A stretch of 64,000 nucleotides of DNA, from NCBI GenBank assembly GCA_963576735.1, contig OY755183.1:8699213-8763212 (forward strand). Direction: 5' to 3'. The notes under the pieces were generated by a model. That model ran no database searches and was not told the DNA's origin. It worked only from the letters and a program-made list of their open reading frames with translations. Each line of letters opens with the position of its first letter. Position 1 is the stretch's first letter. Positions 59,000 to 64,000 of the stretch are shown here, piece after piece. A program made the position numbers and the translations under genes. Source of the stretch: Bedellia somnulentella. Lineage: Eukaryota > Arthropoda > Insecta > Lepidoptera > Bedelliidae.

Positions 59000-59985
59000 T
59001 TTACTTTAATTCGTTCACAACATTTATTGTCTCGGTGGTAAAGCGTACCCAGTTTAACATATCTCTCAGGTCTAGTACAGGGCCCTTGCAATTTGTCTAA
59101 ATGCTGATTGTTGAACAAATAAAGCTAGGGTAGGGTCTTGGCCTCAGACACAAGAAGTCGCCACTCCACTGGTCCTGTGCGGTCTCTTTCCAGTTGCCTG
59201 CCTGAAGGTCACGCAGGAGGGCAATTCTCACAAGTTCGATATCATTACTATCATAGAAATTATATCAAGTGTTCAATGTCGTGTGAAAAATATCACAAAG
59301 TGAAATATATTTCTATTGACAGATTGAAACTGTATTCTCGCACACGGTAGTAATATTTCCTTAGACCTTAAAGAACGAAGACAGAAATCAATGATCCAAT
59401 CGAATGAATTGAATGAAAGGTCAGTTTAACTGTCATCTTAGATATGAAAAGGTCTTCATATCTGTCAATATTTACATATGTTTTGGTTTGTTTAAATTTT
59501 CCTTTAAGTGTATTTTGCCGGTAACTAGCAAAGTCTGAATTCCCAAATGGACCATCCGACAACCGAATTTTGTTTTGGAAATTTTATAATGAAAAAATAA
59601 TATGTTTTTTATATTTTAATAATATAATTAACGTTGATCCAAGTAGACATTATTTACAACTTCTAAGACTATTTGATCTATGATCCATTTAATATATTTA
59701 CCTACATTTTAATTTACTATCTATATTGAAACAAAATTTGAAAACAAAATGGCTACCGTTTGCACGACATCTTCAAATATCATCATATCGTCTGATCGTG
59801 ACCACACGATATCATCCTTTGATATATATCATCATATCGGCTGGTTTTCAATAGAAAAATATCGATCGGATGGAGTGAGAATAGCTCAAGTCAAATATCG
59901 ATCGCAAAATATCACCAAAGTGATAAACTTTATAAAATAAAATGACTTCACTGCTTCGTAACGTTAGGCGATAGATATATATTGT
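59000..59985. other. Intergenic, possible LINE scrap
   Basis: GGTCTTGGCCTCAGACACAA to GGTCACGCAGGAGG (59128-59220) resembles the C-terminal coding end of a LINE, but is too short to classify. At 59749-59940 is a 63-codon frame rich in the repeated word ATATC. Nothing else recognised. Confidence 0.35.
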
Positions 59986-60027
59986 TTAGATTGTAATAGA
60001 CGGTTACCGGCGTAGGGGCAGGCCTCG

Positions 60028-61047
60028 GTGGAGATGGGGGGACGATCTGAGGGGGAACTGAGTAAAATGATACCTACAACCAAGGGCACAGCTCAAGGTT
60101 CAATAATCGGTCCGACAGAGTACCTCATCTATGTAAATGACATGTGTAATATTTTTAAATACAGCTCGGTATACCAATTTGCTGATGACACATGTTTGTT
60201 AGTTGCTAATGATAAGCCACAGGTAGCACAGGAGCATATACAGCACGACTTTGACCAGCTGTGCAAGTGGTCACATGACATGGGACTAGCCATAAATTAT
60301 AACAAAACCAAAATTATGCATATACATTCTCCGTTTTTGAAAACAAATCATATCACTAAAGTTAAAGCCCACGAACACAGCTGTTTACACGGGAGTGCTG
60401 GTGTGTGTGCTTGTGATTATTTGGAATTGGTAAACCAGCATGTGTACTTGGGCATAATAATCGACCATAAATTCAATTGGGGACCCCACATCGATCATGT
60501 CTGTACTAAACTCAGAGCGATAATGGCAAAATTAAATATTCTGAAATACAAGTTACCGTATGGCACCCTAAGGCTACTGTATATGGCATTAGCAGATTCA
60601 ACAATTAATTACGGCCTTTCTTGTTATGGTAGAACATACAAAACATATCTATGCAAAATATATGATTTACAAACAAGAATCTTAAAACTAATTGTACCTT
60701 TAAAAACTAAACATATTTACAAAGACAGGTATGATGAGCTATTTGAATTCTGCAAAGTATTTAATGTCTTCGATAAAGTAAAAATTAATATTATTTCAGC
60801 ATATCATAAACAAATTAACAATCTAAGTAGAAACAAAAGAAATGATAATTTAAGATCTCTGTCATATATGCCGCTGTATTCAAAACCTAAATGTAATAAT
60901 ATGTATGGAGAAAGAGTATGGAGCTACATCATGCCAAATATGCTTAACAATCTACCGAAAACTATTGTAACGAAACTGCAAAATAAAAATAAAACTCAGG
61001 TTTTATCTATATTAAAAAAACATTTTTCTAAATGCTGTGATGTATAA
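60028..61047 (+). CDS. Non-LTR retrotransposon reverse transcriptase, 3' part of ORF2
   Basis: Long open frame with no stop for 339 codons, encoding the distal RT domain of a Jockey/CR1-like LINE. Motifs: GTAQGSIIGPTEYLIYVNDM (RT motif 4), YQFADDTCLL with the catalytic Asp pair, GLAINYNKTKIM, YLGIIIDHKFNW, then the C-terminal region ending SKCCDV. The first 11-12 residues come from the flanking outer LINE in another frame; the inner element's own first ATG is at 60067. Fingers and endonuclease are missing because the copy is 5'-truncated, so it cannot move by itself. The lack of stops implies a young insertion. The clade is inferred from the motifs. Confidence 0.85.
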   Translation: MEMGGRSEGELSKMIPTTKGTAQGSIIGPTEYLIYVNDMCNIFKYSSVYQFADDTCLLVANDKPQVAQEHIQHDFDQLCKWSHDMGLAINYNKTKIMHIHSPFLKTNHITKVKAHEHSCLHGSAGVCACDYLELVNQHVYLGIIIDHKFNWGPHIDHVCTKLRAIMAKLNILKYKLPYGTLRLLYMALADSTINYGLSCYGRTYKTYLCKIYDLQTRILKLIVPLKTKHIYKDRYDELFEFCKVFNVFDKVKINIISAYHKQINNLSRNKRNDNLRSLSYMPLYSKPKCNNMYGERVWSYIMPNMLNNLPKTIVTKLQNKNKTQVLSILKKHFSKCCDV

Positions 61048-61134
61048 ATGCACATGTCTTTTTTCTATTTGTTTAATGTATTGTTTTTAGAATATAAGTA
61101 TACATAAATATGTATTTAAATAAAAAGCCGAGCT

Positions 61135-61172
61135 GACAGTCTAATAAAAATCTAAAAGGTTTTCAGACTGTC
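61135..61172 (+). other. 3' stem-loop of the inner LINE
   Basis: GACAGTCT (61135-61142) and AGACTGTC (61165-61172) form an 8-bp perfect stem 70 bases before the 3' end. LINE reverse transcriptases often recognise such 3' structures; this function is inference here. Confidence 0.45.
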
Positions 61173-61549
61173 TGGCCAAGTGTTGTAAATATTTTTTGAA
61201 ATAAACAGTGTTAAATTTTAAATTTTTTTTTTTTTATCTAGATAAGTTCTTGCCGGGGTGGCCGGAGGTGGCACAGAGCCGGGACGTGTGGACTCAACAG
61301 GGGGAGGCCTTTGCCCGGCAGTGAGACACTATAGTAAAGGCTACATAAAAAAAAAGATTGTAATAATCAGAGATAGATAGTAGAGTGAATTCACTTTATT
61401 TTTTTGACTGGCACCGACTCAAAAATTAACTTAAGAGAATTGTAATATTTGACTGTTGCACGGTCGGTTGAACTGACGCGTGTGGAATAAAGAAATTGCT
61501 AAGGTATTAATCACAGTACTCATATTCAACTAAAATACTTATTTCGTAC

Positions 61550-61580
61550 TTTTTATCGATATCGATAAATATCGATTGTT
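61550..61580. promoter_or_regulatory. Cluster of ATCGATA motifs
   Basis: TATCGATATCGATAAATATCGATT contains overlapping TATCGATA-type sites, split here as TATCGATATCGAT and AAATATCGATT. This is the core of insect DREF/BEAF-type binding sites. No gene start is nearby, so function is uncertain. Confidence 0.3.
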
Positions 61581-61640
61581 TATTTTCGCTTGTTTTTCCA
61601 AACTATGAAGTCGGTTTTCTTTTTACACTTTTTTTATCGC

Positions 61641-61806
61641 CAATGTGGAAGGTAATGTTCGTAGAGGACGACCTCGGAGGACATATTTGGATCAAATAGA
61701 AAACGTGCTCAAAAAGGCAGGTGTCCGCAGTATGAAGAATAAAAGAGCATGTATGAAAAGATTGATGGATGTAAACGAAGCCAGAGAGGTTTGGTGTTTA
61801 ATGTAG
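61641..61806 (+). pseudogene. LINE-C ORF fragment, open frame
   Basis: Open for 54 codons: [51 protein letters not shown], then stop. This is the upstream neighbour of the LINE-C terminal piece found at 7845, 19900 and 33915, and it links those scraps to a LINE ORF. Confidence 0.75.
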
Positions 61807-62074
61807 ACCAAAATTCAGTTTTTTATTATAAACGTTCACGAAAACTGGTTGTGAAGTGACGTGCATTTGAAGAATGGCTAAGAATTTCAAAATTCTGCTC
61901 ACCAAATTGGATTTATTAATAGGCAGACTATTTACATATTATATTAATACTAGCTTTTTGCCCCGCGACTTCGTCCGCGTGGACTTCATTTTTTGCATCC
62001 AGTTTACGTAATACCAAAATACCGAAACACTATCTCAACTCTGTTTTTTATATTTATAATCCCGCGGGCGTTGT

Positions 62075-62250
62075 TAATGACATAAAGGACATCGAGACTT
62101 TTTAAGTGATTGTTGGGCGATTCAGTTTGTGAAGCATCACTAACAACCTTGTTTAAACTATCTTTTATTAATCTATTTCCAAAATTGGATGAAGAATTAG
62201 CATCTCTGAATACCCTTTTGAATACCTTACCTGTTGTTAGCATATACTCA
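62075..62250 (+). repeat. RepB, strongly diverged
   Basis: TTGTTGGGCGATTCAGTTTG, GCATCACTAACAACCTTG and GCATCTCTGAATACCC follow the RepB order. Confidence 0.5.
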
Positions 62251-62254
62251 TGAA

Positions 62255-63115
62255 TGATTGATAGATGGATTTCATAAATTCAATCGCACCAAGTTTTATT
62301 ATAAAATGTAAAAAAAACTCTATATTAACTTTCATTTGCTATATCAACCCGTTAGGTGTTGAGTTCCAAAAATTCCTTTTTAATTGTTCATAAGAATCAT
62401 GAAACAAATATACCAAGTTTAGATGTTCAGAAATGAGAATATCTTTAGTAAGTACAGATACGGATAGTAGTTTGGCGCTGCGGCGGCGGCCCGGTGCTGC
62501 CCCCTACACTGACCGTTGATGATATTGGGAGAACTTGCAGCGATTGCTCGGCAATATAGGGATGATTAGTGGTGGATCTCCATCCAAAATAATCACTAAA
62601 TTGAAGGGATAGTGCTTGCTATTATTATATATAGTGCTATTTTAAGCTAACAAAACTTTTTTTTTACAAAAAGATTGAAATACCTGAGATATGAACCCGG
62701 GACGATTGATTCATAATAGTTCTAATTAAATATTCATAGTAGTTAGTTATACCGTTATAGTTATAGTTATACGCCACGGAGACGTTACCGGGGCGGTGTC
62801 AAATTTTTATTACGCTTTATTTCATATTAGTCTTACTATTGATAAACAAATTTGTCATTTAAATGTTCATTTATTTTGATGAAAACTGATGAAACCCCTT
62901 CATCTTTCCAAAATGAACATTAACAAAGTGTCTGTTGTGAATTCCATCGATGATAAAAATAATCGCTGCAATATTTTGAGCCATATATGAGTTAAGGTTT
63001 TTTGATGTTCCTATGAGAACTCTTGCGGATTCCTTTGTTTCAAGGAATCGTCGTCGTTGCATTTAGCTTCTAAATTTACATGTTTATATTGGTTTGCAAT
63101 ATAAGTAGATGTAAA
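62255..63115. other. Unclassified repeat-like DNA
   Basis: Contains a GC-rich spot (GGCGCTGCGGCGGCGGCCCG near 62474) and ATGAACCCGGGACGATTGAT near 62692, which recalls a tRNA-like B-box region. Not enough to name an element. Confidence 0.3.
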
Positions 63116-63472
63116 AAAAAAATTATACGATAAACAAATAGTACATCATCCCTCGGGAGTTTCTTATTTTCGGGGATCCACTATCGTACCATTAAGCTTC
63201 TAAATTTTGATTTTTATATTAGTTTACAATATTTTACTTTGTTTTAAACGATACACAGCGCCATCTCCAATGCATCCAGCAAGCAAACAATATTTTTGAT
63301 ATCCCGTGGGAACATATTTTTTTCCAGGATAAAAGTCCCTATCATTTAATTTAGACTTCTAACTACACGTCTGAAAAATTTCAAAGTAATCGGTTCAGTA
63401 TTTACGGCGTGAAAGCGGAACAAACAAACAAACAAACTCACTTTCTCATTTATAATATTAGTATGGATTAAT

Positions 63473-64000
63473 AAGCCTAATTTAAGAAACTAAGTAAAGA
63501 TAATATTTAAAAGCATTTTAGTTATTTTCATAGTCGGCGAATTCACTTGACATTGGCAGCTTGTATTAATTTCGTCTCGCTTGTTTCCTGTAGCTTCTAT
63601 TACTTTAACCGACTTTAAAATAAGGGGTTAAAGGGGCTAAAAAAATGCAAATTTTATTTTTGCTTTATTTTATTTTGGTTCTTTATTTTATTTTTGCACA
63701 ACGCCATCTATCGGACTTTGGATTCCAACTATCAACATTAGTTCTATATTTGGACTTAAGATGTCGTTGCAAATACTATACTGAATTGCGTAACGTAATA
63801 TTTTTCTTCTTGAACTCACAAAATTAATCATATCTTTTGATAGAGTGAACCGATTTCAATGATACAAAAACTAAGTTATACCTCAAGTTACGTATAATTT
63901 TTGTATATAAACATTTTCAGCATTGAATTCGTAGATTTTACGTGCTGTGCGCACAAACAAACATAAACAGACAAAAATTGAAAAAATGATGGAAATGGGT
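63473..64000. other. Right edge, AACCGAC repeat start
   Basis: TTAACCGACTTTAAAATAAG near 63606 matches the start of the dispersed ACCGACTTC repeat, followed by CGCCATCTATCGGACTTTGG and ACAAACAAACATAAACAGAC. Probably one more repeat running to the window edge; no gene seen. Confidence 0.45.

Larger units (their letters stand above)
59988..61365 (+). mobile_element. Outer LINE copy with 11-bp target duplication, split by a second LINE
   Basis: AGATTGTAATA at 59988-59998 and 61355-61365 is an exact direct repeat. The outer element is only the C-terminus of a LINE ORF: RRGRPRWRWGDDLRGEL up to 60060, resuming at 61241 with DKFLPGWPEVAQSRDVWTQQ, then GEAFARQ-stop, GGGAGGCCTTTGCCCGGCAG, and an A tail that touches the right-hand duplication. 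The inner LINE fills 60061-61240. Confidence 0.85.
61951..63472 (+). repeat. RepF/RepH-like element, broken by other repeats
   Basis: Head CTAGCTTTTTGCCCCGCGAC and TTCGTCCGCGTGGAC at 61951. Tail AAACAAACAAACAAACTC then TTTATAATATTAGTATGGAT ending 63472. A diverged RepB (62075-62250) lies between. Whether head and tail belong to one insertion is an inference. Confidence 0.45.

Noticed and set aside
59749..59940. 63-codon plus-strand frame with a good ATG context
   Set aside because: Low-complexity sequence built from ATATC words; no homology seen, so not called a gene.

Overview
The window is nuclear DNA of an insect, almost certainly a moth or butterfly. The genes are split by GT-AG introns, the DNA is AT-rich, and much of the non-coding sequence is interspersed repeats of types typical of Lepidoptera: tRNA-derived SINEs, truncated non-LTR retrotransposons ending in (TATG)n, and many short inverted-repeat DNA elements. 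The assignment rests on recognising these repeat types and the insect pigmentation gene black. No species can be named.

Layout. (1) 1-3230, plus strand: 3' part of an ABCG half-transporter of the ABCG1/4 type, four exons, N-terminal ATPase part outside the window. (2) 6403-10814, minus strand: complete RIOK1, the atypical RIO kinase of 40S ribosome maturation, four exons, about 513 aa. (3) 10815-21686: gene-poor, repeat-rich interval with a 145-bp tandem array, a perfect 176-bp inverted repeat, a fold-back cluster and decayed SINE/LINE pieces. (4) 21687-31243, plus strand: complete black (aspartate 1-decarboxylase, PLP enzyme making beta-alanine), four exons, 510 aa, with an intron of about 5.2 kb. 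(5) 31244-40545: repeats only. (6) 40546-57958, minus strand: a complete 14-exon gene for a 720-aa divergent MCTP-like protein (multiple C2 domains plus C-terminal membrane anchor). All 13 junctions join in phase; one intron is GC-AG. It lacks the first of the usual three C2 domains, and the other two have lost most calcium-ligand positions. This is the most interesting gene here. (7) 58000-64000: SINE and LINE remains, including one LINE inserted inside another older LINE copy that is still flanked by a perfect 11-bp target-site duplication.

The four host genes do not form a pathway: lipid/sterol transport, ribosome biogenesis, beta-alanine synthesis for cuticle tanning, and ER/vesicle membrane C2 proteins. 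The mobile fraction has internal logic. Repeat family A (tRNA-SINE), family B and a LINE (here LINE-C) share a similar 3' module, a CCCC/GGGG mini-hairpin then CGGCGTGA and TATG repeats, which suggests that LINE-C-type machinery mobilised all three. Several DNA elements show signs of PIF/Harbinger origin (TWA target duplications, a transposase-like fragment) and one shows piggyBac-like TTAA ends.

Repeat names used here: RepA = tRNA-derived SINE with TTATG tail; RepB = about 250-bp repeat with head GTGTAGTGCCGGCTTAGAAT; LINE-C = LINE whose ORF ends AYPNGK-stop; SINE-D, SINE-E, SINE-G = three other tRNA-like families; RepF = head CTGACCCGACAGACTTCGTA, CAAA-rich tail; RepH = head CTAGTGGATCGGCCCAGCTT. 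Exon coordinates were worked out by hand from reading frame, splice consensus and phase.
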